Notes under the pieces: generated by a model
Told to the model about the DNA's origin: nothing
Seen by the model: the letters and a program-made list of their open reading frames with translations, nothing else
Database searches by the model: none
Shown: positions 35,241 through 46,330 of the stretch, one piece after another
How the letters are laid out: each line of letters opens with the position of its first letter
Numbering within the stretch: the stretch's first letter is position 1
NCBI RefSeq assembly: GCF_036370855.1
Contig: NC_088101.1
Location: 67,455,559-67,519,558, forward strand
From: Dromaius novaehollandiae
Taxonomy: Eukaryota > Chordata > Aves > Casuariiformes > Dromaiidae
DNA: 64,000 nucleotides
Reading direction: 5' to 3'
Program-made: the position numbers and the translations under genes

Positions 35241-38200
35241 CAATAAGTGAAACAGACTGGTGAGAAAATAACTCAATAACTGAAAAATTTGCTCTACCTG
35301 TAGGCTTTTCCAAGAGTTCTACTGGGAATAGTTATTGACTCACATAAGTATTTTAGTTCTCTCTTTTCCCCCCAGGGAGAGCAAGTTTGAATGCTATGAT
35401 TTCATTTTCTTTTCTGTTACCAAGTGTTTACTCTCCCCTTCTCATCACAGCCAGGATTTCCAGCTTACCATTTCTTATACTTTTAGCAGAGCGATAGACG
35501 TTTTTTTTTTTCCTGAAAGAGCTGTTCCTTACTAGGTAGCATGCAGCAGACGAAAGGTTAAGCTATATAAAGTTGCATTCCCCCCAGTAGCATAGATTTT
35601 AGCTACTATATAGTCCCTGTGCAAAACTTCACTAGTCTGAAAGTGAATATAGCAAATGACTCTGGAGAAAAATGTTGCTAGTTGATGAAAAGAAGATATG
35701 AAATGTCCTGATAAAAGAAACAAACTGCCTTATTAAGTTTCATTCACCCTGCACCTGGGGTCCTGAATCAAAACAGCAGCCCTGGTACAGTGAAGAGTGC
35801 CTGTGCCCTCCAAAGCACACAGATCACCCCGAATTGGAGCAGTTCTCTGCCACGTAAAGAAAAAACGCCCACTAGGTATGTGGGCAGCTCTCTGTCCTCT
35901 CTCTTTAGAAGGCCCAGTACTTGGAGCTTCAAACAGGGCAAAAGAAAACTGCTCAAAACTCTGAATATAGTTATACATCACCTGAAAAAAATGCAAGAGA
36001 GAGTCTGGGGTACACAACATGCGTACAACAGAAAAGTGGCTGGTAGTTCAGGAACCATTTACACCAAGAGAGCCTGGGCCTTCTACAGCAAAAGGCAAAC
36101 AAAGTAAGGAAGACTGCGCTACCCTGCATCTCAATAAAGGGGAAAGGATGGTATTTAATTAACAGTTCTCTGCCTTCCAGGTACTGATGACATTGAAATC
36201 AGTGTGGACATAAGGCATTAAAGCTGGCATTACCCAAAAAGTCTCTTATTTAAGATTTACAGCTGACTGTTAGAGAAAAGTGAAAATTTATTAAAGGCTT
36301 CCATCTGGCAGAACATATCATTAGTATTCAAACTGATAGCAGCAGTGATTTAAATTTAATAATCCAAGTAGAGATATGCATCAAAAAAGAATTCTTCTAA
36401 AATATGTCTAATAGCAATAACTGACTTCTTTATTATAGTCTGCCTGTGAAAAATGCCAGATATCAAAGAATAAGACATCAAATGTTAATTTCAATGTGTT
36501 CATCTAGTTGAAACTCACATTAAAATAGTATATTGGTTGAGAATCAAGTAGCATAGATTCTACCTGTTTGTACCTTTCTTGAAAAAGATTTGAAATATTA
36601 GGAACCACAAAAAGCAAGGAAATTTCCCATAACTGAAGAGAAGCACAACCTCATTATATTATTTTATGGGGAATCTTCCTCTGCAGTAGCGCTTGGGTGT
36701 CCCATGTTAGAATCAGGCCCAGGAGGCTACATATAACATGTCAGTCCCTAACATAAAATATTCCTTTGATTTAATACTATTACCAGGTTTTATTCTGCCC
36801 TTGCTTGAATTCATTTTCTGAAGTTATTGCTCTACTTTGAATTATGCAGCTGAAGTTTCATGTGTTAGGTAACGTCCACCTCTCATTCTCATGTTCTTAC
36901 AGAACATTTTTACACCTCGTTCTTTTATATCTCAGCTCCAGATTTCTGCTTGACAACATGGGATTCAACAATAGCTCACTTGAAGCCCAGCTGAGGACAT
37001 AACGCACCTACAGAACAATCGCCCTGTTCATTCTTATTGGATTCTTACCAAAGAGCCCAAAAGTCCCAGCTAGATTTGTTACTATACCATCTGCTAGAAA
37101 AATAAATGGATGCACACAAACAGTAAAGGGCCATTTGTCCAGTAAAAAATTAAACATGAAAATTAAGGCAAAATGGAAACATCACAAGTGGAAGAGGTAG
37201 GAGAAGAAAAGTTGTATTAGTTTTAGGAACAAACAAGTTAACTTCAGTACATTGTGTGTGTTAAACCAAAATACAAGACAAATTAGTAACCCTTTAACAC
37301 CACTTTTTCATAATTTCCCCTTGATGGTCAGTTCAACTTCAAAGGCTGGCAATTTGCCAGTATGGTCTGGTTTTGAAAAGCCGAACCAGGAAACAACAGT
37401 GGAATGTCCTATATAGGCTTTTGGTAAGAAGCCAGGTTAGACTTTCTGAACCGGACCAGACTCTTAAAAGTTTCCAAAGCCTCATTACAGGAAGAAAGGC
37501 AGTAGTTCTGCACCAACAGTGCAATAACAAATGATCAATATTAAGAAATTTACTCCTTTTTCACTTCTAGCAGCCCTGCACAGCAGGAGTGAGCACAGCC
37601 AAAGTCCAAAGGCAGGTGGTGTTCATGCTCATGAGATGGGTGCTTCTAAGAGGGCACATGCACGTGTGAGCATGTCCAAGGTCCTCCAGCCCCACTTGGA
37701 AAGAAGTACATTTCTTACTTTTTATTGCTGTCCCTTTGCCTTCCTTTTTTTTTAAAAAAAAGCAATGAATATGAATTCAGTGACACTCACCACTCTGAAA
37801 ACATGACTTGGATTTACCAAAAATCATTTTTTTCATTAAGAAAAAAGCCCTAAGAATATTCTTGAAAATTAAGAAGAGCTCATTCCTTCATTTTCAAAAT
37901 GAAACATTTTATTTTTCCCCTTGTACCAAATGATATATTATTTCAGAATGTCTGGATTTTATTTTTAAAATTTCAATTAAAAAAGCCATTTTGATTTCCT
38001 CCCACAATGTTTTTTCCAATTGATGCATTCTCAACACATCAGAAAAAGTTTTAGTTTTTATTATAAAGCAGAATGATTTTTTTGCATTTTTTAAAATAAA
38101 AAGCAAAACACCTTTTTTTGCTTAGCTGTATGTCAAATTCAGAGAAAAAAATGCTAGCAATTCAGATTCCTCTCCAGCCACCATTCGCAATAATACACTA

Positions 38201-38414
38201 TGCAGCAGCACCGAAGGTGCTCAGACTATTCCATGCATAAGTCTCAACTTATAAATCACAAAGTTTCCACACAGTCCTTTGAACTGAAAAGCTCATTATT
38301 GTATACAAACTAGACATTGAAAGTTGAGGCATTGTCAAAGAGATAATGGATGATGTTACACTGGGAAGAGCAAGTGCTTAAAGAATATAGGACTCCCAAG
38401 AATACTTGGGAAGT
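35241..38414. other. Non-coding sequence, nothing recognised
   Basis: No gene was recognised. Overlapping short frames near 35733-36107 have no domain. The 37750-38110 stretch is very AT-rich with several A and T runs. Confidence 0.5.
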
Positions 38415-38460
38415 GCAGCCATTCTAGCTAATAATATGCAGCCATTCTAGCTAATAATAT
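38415..38460. repeat. Exact tandem duplication, 23 bp x 2
   Basis: A 23-base unit beginning gcagccattctagc occupies 38415-38437 and recurs unchanged at 38438-38460. Confidence 0.95.
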
Positions 38461-41400
38461 CAAATTCTTAAAGCTGCTGAAAATGTTCCTTGCAGTGGCA
38501 AATCTCAGCTTTGCGCAATTGAAAGCTTCTCGACCAGATCCCACATTGTGGTGCCAGAGGGCACAAATTCACAGCCAGTGAAGCTGCACCCTAATTGGCT
38601 CTGTAGGAGCCAGTTATGGTCTGGAAACACTGGGCTATGACTGAACTGATCCGTTTATTTATAAGCACATTTGATGTCTTTAGAAATGTTTTTTATTCCT
38701 TATAAGCTTAAAAAAAAATCATGATTAGTTTATTAGCTCAAGCACAGCACTACGTAAATGGAACTATGCTGCTTCTACTAAACTGCATCCTGTAAAGTCA
38801 TAGGTAGTTCAGTAATCTCTGCAACATACTCCATTGCATGTCTTCCCTTATAAAAATTCATTAAAGGAAAAAGAACATGAGGACAGAGGTTTAGAGTTCA
38901 TAATTAAGCCTATAGAATCAACCCTGCTAACTGCCATGATTTTTTTCACAAACCTGTGTCAGCCTTTCATAAAATTTTATTGCATATTTGTACCTTTTCT
39001 TAAATCCCCAAAGCTATCAGTGATACTGAAGCAAAGAATTTTTTATTTGTAAGATCAAAAATGCGGAAATACTCATATAAACCAAAAAAGCACAAGTCAT
39101 GTGAAAGAATCATGTTTCAAGAGCTGGGTCAGGCCGATATACCCACAATTTTTACAGTAACACCAAGTGCTGTAATGGCATATAAAGAATGTGGGTGAAT
39201 GCTTCTGCTGTGTGCACATAAGATTTGGACAAGTTCTATGCTGGCCGAATTAGAACTGGACATAATCTGTTTACCCTTGACACTCAGGGACACTTAATGC
39301 AATAACATAGTGATGAAATTTTGTATTATTATTAAAATGCTCAGTCTAAGGAACCTTACATTTACCCAGTGGAAAAGTTTGAAACATGTAAAAGACTGCA
39401 AGCAAACCAGTCAAAACACAATCCAGGAGCAAAAAACCCACCTTCTCTGGTCTATTGGTTGCAGCTCATATTTCAAGATGATATATATAGGAACACAGAG
39501 CCAGATTCATCAGAGTTTTATTGACTCATTAATGTAGCTTTGAATAAATGAGACTTTGTGTGTAGATTTAGTTTAAACGATAATTGCTAGGATCAACAGT
39601 GTGATATGTATTTAAACCTGGGACTACTGCCACTGAATAAATGGAGGAATCATCACTACTTAATCTTTGTAGGACAATGTGTTCCTGGTTGGACCACAAA
39701 GTACCAGCAATCATTTCTGCAATGAATGGAAAAACTCCATCATTTGCAATCATTAGAAGATTTTAGCATTTTGCTGAGCCAAAAAAAACCTATAAAACTT
39801 TTGGAATAATTTTTTCTGTGTATAGCATATTATAGCTGAAAGCAACGGCATATAATTTAGAAGTAGAGACTATCCAAACGTTTTAAATTGTTACTATGCT
39901 ATAGACAACAAAGTCTGTATTTTCAGAATAATGTGTGTTGTTTTATAAATTCTTTCCATTCATTTCTCCTACAACCCCAACTCTAGACTGAGCAACTCTA
40001 CCTCAGGCTTCTGATACAGGAACTGGCTCCTTGGTTTTACCAAGTATTTGGAAAAAATGGACACAATTTAAAAAAAAATAAAAATCTGTGCTCTAGATTT
40101 TTTTTCAGGAATTATATTAAGTAGATTGCAAAAATCTGTGGGCTATAAAGTAATTTAATTTTAATTTTGCATTGAACTCTGTTGTAGGCAGGATCTAGAG
40201 ATGCAAGCCTTATGGTAACAAAAGGAGTCCAGCTGAACAAGAATTTTCTGAAAAATAGTTTTTACTAGAAAATGAATATTAAGAAAAATTGGAAATACTT
40301 AGCATGGCATTACACACCAGTTTTGAACGAGGCGAGTTTTTGGGTCCAGGATAGACTTTTTTAACATAAGACAGAGCCATTGCTCCCAGAGGAGCCATCA
40401 GCCCAGAGCCTCCTTCCCCTGAATCTGAGCAGAGACTTCAGAGCTGTTTCCTGCCCGTCTGTGCCCTGAGGTGATTCAACTTCTCTTATGGGCATGACTC
40501 CACTCTGTACAAAGCATTTACTGTTCGTGAACTCTGGCTTCCCAGATCCCACATGACTTTCTTCCCACCAAGCTACAGAGAAAATCGGTCTATTCCCCGC
40601 TTCTCCATGATAAATTAAATAATGATGTAAAAAAGAAAAAAAATTGGTTTCCACTCAATGCACTATGAGAAATCAGTTCTTTACCTAAGTCCAGCAAAAT
40701 TACTATAAATAAATTATAAAACATAAAATAATATACTTTAATAAAAATTATAAATTATTTACATTAAAACAACCTCCAGTAAAACACTTGCCTTTAAATG
40801 GTCACTACTAACATTACGTTGAGATGAATAAAGAAATTCGGCCACTCTTAAATGACCAGTCAACAAAAATTACATTCACAACTGTAAAACCCAGATTAGA
40901 TTTTAGTTTTTACACCATAATTTTAAAATGACAAAAGATTGAATAGAGTCAGTAGCTGACTTCCAGAACAATGATGGGATACCTCCACATGACCTATGAG
41001 GGTGAACCACAAAGCTAAGGGACTTTACTCCAATAATTTCACCTTTAACAGTAATTACTTCAGCTGACAGTAATTTTTAGGTAACCACTGAATGTTAAAA
41101 CAGCTTAAACCTATGAACATTTTTATATTTCAAAGCAAAGAGAAGTATTTTAAATGGCACTCTAAAATAAATGAAGAATAAGAGGAAAAAGCAAAGAAAA
41201 GAATGGATTTAAGTTGCCTAAATTATTTCAGAAGAAAGAACATTTCTTGATTACAATCAGCCAAAAATCATATGAATAAGGAAGAGAGACGGAAAGTCAG
41301 TCCTGAGCGATGAAATAAAAAGCCATAAATAACTGAAAAATTCTTATTATGAATATGGTCAGGTTTTCTGAACAGGCTAGAGGAGATTTTTTAACAGGTC

Positions 41401-41976
41401 AGAATAACAACATTGAACACCTAACCATGATTTGTACCTTTGCAAAAGCATCCATCATGTCTAAATTAAATTCAGTCTGATTTCACAATTATAATTAAAT
41501 GTGCCCTGCTCTTCATCATCGTTCTGCATTTCAAAAACATTTTTAATAGCTTCATTGTTTTCTCCGGATCATCCAAAGAGGCCGAGAACAAACTAAAAGT
41601 ATTTCCACTAGACATCTTTACAGAAATAATTGGGAATGAAAAATATTTTAAAAATCAAAATCAGTTCATTGTAGTTAAGACTACGTGTTAAATTTACTAC
41701 TATAGCATACGCATAACATATCAAACCTGGTTACAGCAAATTGAAAGAAAACACTTTACAACCACTGTTTCCTTTTACTAAGTACAAAGTCATAATTTTA
41801 TATTCCAGTAAATACAACTGATTAAGCGAGCCACAGAAGCACATTAGCATACATCCAATGCCCAAAATGTTACACAAGAGACATCATGCAGTCACTAATG
41901 AATGTGATTACGATGGTGAAGAGCATGAACAAACAAGCTACTGAGAAGCGAAATTGCCAAAATGACCTATTCCCTC
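38461..41976. other. Non-coding sequence, nothing recognised
   Basis: Long AT-rich stretch, especially 40670-41350, without a classifiable repeat or exon. Confidence 0.5.
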
Positions 41977-42075
41977 TCGCTGTCCCTCAGCCGCCCTCTC
42001 ACGCGGTGCTGCCACGTATAAAGAGCAGCTCTGTGCGGCAAACGCCCCCCTGACCCGTCCCCCGTGCGGCCTCGC
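41977..42075 (+). promoter_or_regulatory. Compact CpG cluster with a TATA-like box (possible promoter)
   Basis: Eleven CpGs fall within about 100 bases in otherwise AT-rich, CpG-poor DNA. Inside lies tataaag (42017-42023). A start site from it would be expected near 42045-42050. The box has GC-rich flanks, as real TATA promoters often do. No open reading frame worth calling follows, so a product would more likely be a non-coding RNA. TATA direction suggests plus-strand transcription. This is a hypothesis, not a demonstrated promoter. Confidence 0.35.
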
Positions 42076-42435
42076 TGCAGTGCACAGAATTGCCTATGAA
42101 CTTGTGCAAGTAGAGATTTGTATTAAAGTTATTCTGGTTTTATTCTGCCCAGTTCCATATTACTTTAGCTTCCCCTCAACATAAATGCTGCCATTCCCAA
42201 GGGAAAAATCTAAGCCTCCCTCTCTCTTTCCCCTTCATATATTATATATGGTCTCTATTTTGCTATATTTTGGTTTTGCCCACTTCTCATTTCTCTTGTT
42301 TCCAATCAAGGTCATTTTACTTGTATTTCTTTTTGTTTGCTTTTGTGCAATTAAACTGAATTTCTATGATCCCCAAAGAAACAATGTTTTTTATAAAGGC
42401 ATTCTGCTTAACTTGTGTGTACATGCATGTGTAAT
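42076..42435. other. Non-coding sequence, nothing recognised
   Basis: T-rich sequence downstream of the CpG cluster. No splice-supported exon was recognised. Confidence 0.45.
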
Positions 42436-42466
42436 ATGTGTGTGTGTGTACATATATATATGTATA
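42436..42466. repeat. Compound TG/TA microsatellite
   Basis: About seven TG units lead into an AT-alternating run and 'tgtata'. Confidence 0.85.
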
Positions 42467-42547
42467 GGCTTTTCACAATGCTCAAAAGAATTCAGACTTC
42501 AGTGAAATAAGGTTTCCAGTCCTGAACAACTACTTTTAACTTTTAAG

Positions 42548-42607
42548 TATTACTTATACTGTAATATTACTTATATTACTTAATACTGTATAATTACTTA
42601 TACTGTG
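42548..42607. repeat. AT-rich imperfect tandem repeat
   Basis: Variants of 'attacttatactgta' occur at 42549-42563 and 42593-42607, with two partial copies between. Confidence 0.75.
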
Positions 42608-42664
42608 TTTCCTCTTAGTAGCACCAGTAAGTTAAGAGATTATTGTGGCAGTAGGAATTGCATG

Positions 42665-42703
42665 AAATAAGGGTGGTTCCTGCCCTGGAGGCCTTACAAA
42701 CCA
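42665..42703 (-). repeat. SINE/LINE tail fragment
   Basis: 'gggtggttcctgccctggag' followed by 'gccttacaaa' matches the reverse complement of the remembered tail 'ttgtaagctctttggggcagggac'. The fragment is short. Confidence 0.5.
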
Positions 42704-43394
42704 GCAAAGATGTTAGTCTTCTCTGGTACATGCTTCAGAGTTCGAATATGCTGGCTGATGATGTGAAAAGGAAAAGTGCTGCTGTATCAAAAACCATCCT
42801 TGTACCTTCCTCTTCTTTTTAAAGTTGCGCTGAATTGTCTAACTTCCTATAGTATCTGTAGAATCACATTTTTTGCAGTGAATTGTAGAGGTTTAATGCT
42901 GGATTTAGAGATATATGGCCACGCATATTGCACTTTCAAGATTACATCTGTCTATTTCTTTGCTTCTACTTTTTTTTTACTTTTTGTTTTGTAGAACAAA
43001 TGCATTCACTGCACTCAAACACAATATATTGAACTGGTGTCTTGCCAGGTACTGTGTTAAAAGTGAAACCCAGGAAATGAGTCTGTGGAGAAATTATGCA
43101 TAAAATGTCTTTTAAATATATTTATTCATTACTACTACTAAAAAGGCTTGTCCTTAGATGATTCATTCATTTGTTCCAGACACTAATACTTCTAACTGTC
43201 CAAACCATAAGCATCTCCTGTTGAAAATTATGTTCTTACGGTTATTTAGAAAAAATGATATCTGAATATGAAGTTGTGTCATTCTGTTTAGATAGTTACA
43301 TGTAATCTCTAATATAATAAACTGCAACATTCAGGCAGCATTTTTCCCAACCTAATGTTTGGCAATCATTGACACTAATGAAGTAGACCTTCCA
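42704..43394. other. Non-coding sequence, nothing recognised
   Basis: No gene was recognised between SINE fragments. Confidence 0.45.
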
Positions 43395-43515
43395 ATCACA
43401 CAGCAAGTATTATTACTATTTCACAGATGAGAAAATTGAGGTAAAGAGAAACAAAGGAAGACGAATAGCTCCAGGGTTTCTTCCAAGAAAGAGATTCAAA
43501 GTTCCTCACTCACAG
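43395..43515 (-). repeat. MIR-like SINE core fragment
   Basis: 'attattactatttcacagat' followed by 'gagaaaattgaggtaaagag' is a good match to the reverse complement of the MIR core ('ttatttcacagatgaggaaactgaggcacagag'). 'agagattcaaagttcctcac' further on fits 'gggattcgaaccc...'. Diverged and truncated. Confidence 0.62.
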
Positions 43516-43812
43516 TCCTGAAATAAGCCCACAGTTATGCTCATTTTTCTGTAGACTCCAAACTATTTGTAGATCTTTGTCACCACAAAGACAAGTACAC
43601 TATAAGGCAATTACGTCCCATGCACTTGATATACAAACATAGCTAAAACAAACAATTTAAGTTTCACCTGAGACCTATTTGAAGTTTACCATGGCAAAAA
43701 CACAATCACTACAAAAGGCATTGAATTTCACCCTTATAACAAATAGGGCACTGATATAATAACCCATCAGAAGAGGAAGGAAGGAAGTCATGACAGTCAG
43801 CAACAAATAGAG
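43516..43812. other. Non-coding sequence, nothing recognised
   Basis: Short interval between two minus-strand repeat fragments. Confidence 0.45.
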
Positions 43813-43890
43813 GTTGTATTACAGTAGTGCCTAGGTGGTTCTTTGCTGGAGTTCATTGCACTAGACTCTCAATATATGTTAACAGATAGT
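43813..43890 (-). repeat. SINE/LINE 3'-tail fragment
   Basis: 'gtattacagtagtgcctagg' and then 'gttcattgcactagac' match the reverse complement of the sauropsid tail ending '...gcacctagcacaatgggg...cctaggcactactgtaata'. The element's 3' end is at the left. Confidence 0.58.
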
Positions 43891-45584
43891 GTTGCCCAAA
43901 AGTTTAAAAACATAGAGAAACGGCAATTAAAAAATAGATGTGAACCACTTAAGGATCCTCCCTCAGCCTGGTTCGATGGATGGAGACACTGCACACTGAG
44001 ATGTGTACTTTCCCTGCCAGCAAAGCCAGCCCGGGGAGTTCCTGCAGCCCTGCAGTGGTCCCTGCACCCGCAGACCACAGCTCATCACCCATGCATTTGT
44101 ACTGCTGCGACTGCCCCAGCAGCAAGGCTGAAATCCGCTTGGCTTGTTAGAGTTAAAAGAATAAATATTCTGGGAAAGTCATGGGGAGCATACCTGAACC
44201 GCAAGAGTCCCAGGGAAGCTTACAACAGTCTTCAAAGATCCTGATGGAGATGGGTAAACATTTGTAGAGTACCACAGTAACAAAAATTACCATGTACAGT
44301 TCTCCTGGCAGCCAGAATGCCCTAAAAGTTTCTCAGACCTCTTTTAGCATTGCTTCTTAGTTGAGCAACTGCTCGTGTGAGTTGCCTCAAGTCTCACAGT
44401 GATCCCTTCTCTGCTGCCCACACCAACCATCCTAGCTTGTCTTTAGGCCAATTTTTTAATTCACATTTTCATTTGTGCTCCCTTTCCTTTGCCTTCTGTA
44501 TGAGAAGGGGCAAATATTGACAGGGATTGTTGTTGGCAATGTTCTTCACCTTGGTAAACTATTTTAATCAGGCTTTTCTGTGATAACTGAAAACGTTTGT
44601 TTTCTCTTTCTTCTCTACATCCTTCCAAACCGCCATAATCGCCAAATACATCTTCGTTCTCTGAACACCATAGCTGAAAGGGAAATAAGCATCTAATGAG
44701 TTGGCTAAATACAGAAAAATCACACATATCTGACACGTAACTAGAGCCGCAACATCACTCCACATTTACCACAGAGAAATAAAATTAAAACTACTGTTGT
44801 TCCACCAGTTGTGGTGCTTTCCCAGTTGCTCCTTATGGATTAACGGTACTGAGTTCACCAAACATCTGAGTTTGTTTCTTTGAAGAGCTATGCAAATTGC
44901 TATTTATATGCAAACTGGAACATTAGTCTTTATTCTCCTAATTTTAATTGGTACACCATCATGCAGATGGAAGCTACTAATAGCTTGATTTGTAGATTAA
45001 GATCAACAGACCTGAACTGCACAGTGTTATTAGTTACAACTAAAAAGATTAAAAATGTAGAAAAATGATAAAAAGCACAGAGGTCGGATCAGAAGAGAGA
45101 CAGGTTCCTCACCTTCCTAAGGGTCAGGAACATTCATCTGTAACAGGAGTTCGATTAATTTTGTCTGCTTGGTCAGATAATTTCTGAACAGCTGGCAAAT
45201 TGAAATGATTTGTTATTTAGGTACAGATACTATTGACAGATCCTGGGATCTTGCTGAAAGATAGGCTTCCAAATGACATTGTCAAAACTGATGAAACAGT
45301 TTCTAGTGCTGGGAAACAAGTATTGGATTTTTTCTGGAATCTGTCAGTATTTCAAGTAAACATTTTTCAAGGGACTCGCAAGTTACTTTTTCACTTTTGT
45401 TCCTCTTACCAGCAAGCATTCACATGGAAGTATCTTTATAGCCACAAATCTCCTTGCAAAGTGAATAAATACAATTAGTAAGAGAGATTTACAGGAAAAT
45501 ATTCCTATGGACTCAAAGAAACAAACTGTGGGAAGGAAAATTTTTCCAGCATTAACTTGAAGATTTAATAAAGCAATTAAAGTG
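43891..45584. other. Non-coding sequence; 133-codon frame judged spurious
   Basis: The plus-strand frame at 43843-44244 starts inside the repeat fragment and shows no domain. The rest is unique-looking. Confidence 0.45.
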
Positions 45585-45695
45585 TGTAGGCCTTATGGAT
45601 TACTTCTGATCTCAAGTTTAAGAGTAATCCATTCACTTTAATGAGTATGCTACAATTTATTTACACCAATAACAAGGTCAAAATCAGGTCTTTTG
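45585..45695. repeat. Sauropsid interspersed repeat fragment ('ttacaccagtgtaa' part)
   Basis: 'atggattacttctgatctca', then 'taatccattcactttaatga' and 'atttatttacaccaataaca', then 'gtcaaaatcaggtct', follow the remembered order 'ggattactcctgatttacac...ccattgacttcaatggagt...gatttacaccagtgtaa...gagaatcaggccc'. Diverged. Confidence 0.48.
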
Positions 45696-46040
45696 CTTCA
45701 TTTGTCAGAGGAGTTGAGACAACTAAATCATTATTTGTTCAAAAAGGTTTGGTTCAGAAAGTCTCTAACTTTAATATCTTTATTTCTAAGCACCCATAAA
45801 AATGGAAAGAATGGAAATGAAGCATTCATGTTTGCACACAATTGTATCTCTGTCCCACTAGAGTCCCTCCTAAAGAAAAAGTAAGCAGTGCAAAATGCAA
45901 CCCAGTAAGCTCATGCAGGTCCTCAGTTAACACAGAACTATACCTCCCTTCATCTCAGGGAAAGCGTCTGAGCTAAAAAGGGCACGCAGCAAAGAGCCCC
46001 TATTGTTTCAGCAGACAGAGCGCATTACAACATACTCGAA

Positions 46041-46041
<1 letters not shown>
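45696..46041. other. Non-coding sequence, nothing recognised
   Basis: No gene or repeat was recognised before the CA tract. Confidence 0.45.

Positions 46042-46087
<46 letters not shown>
46042..46087. repeat. (CA)23 microsatellite
   Basis: Forty-six bases of uninterrupted CA dinucleotide. Its length and purity predict high polymorphism. Confidence 0.97.
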
Positions 46088-46089
<2 letters not shown>

Positions 46090-46109
46090 GTGTCCTTCGG
46101 CTCACGAGG

Positions 46110-46330
46110 AGAGAGTTCCCGCACAGAAGGTAATTAATGTTACATGCCAAACCAATTAGTGAAGTGTCACTGGAGGCACAGCCGTTGCATCTACAGCTCC
46201 AAACCTTCTGGGCCAAGATCCGGAAATTACACCACTTGAAAGCCCTTAACGTGAAATAATGAGCATTTTTATGGCAATAGTGCCATAATTCATATCAAAC
46301 ATGAAACGCCTGAACCTAATTAAGCAGTCA
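46110..46330. promoter_or_regulatory. Candidate conserved-element-like block with homeodomain sites and a hairpin
   Basis: TAATTAAT (46131-46138), ccaattag (46152-46159) and ctaattaag (46316-46324) are spread over a repeat-free block. It also holds a perfect 7-base hairpin: tatggca at 46270-46276, loop atag, and tgccata at 46281-46287. It has the look of a developmental enhancer. Conservation is not demonstrable from one sequence. Confidence 0.33.

Noticed and set aside
43843..44244. 133-codon plus-strand frame
   Set aside because: It begins inside a SINE/LINE tail fragment and shows no domain.
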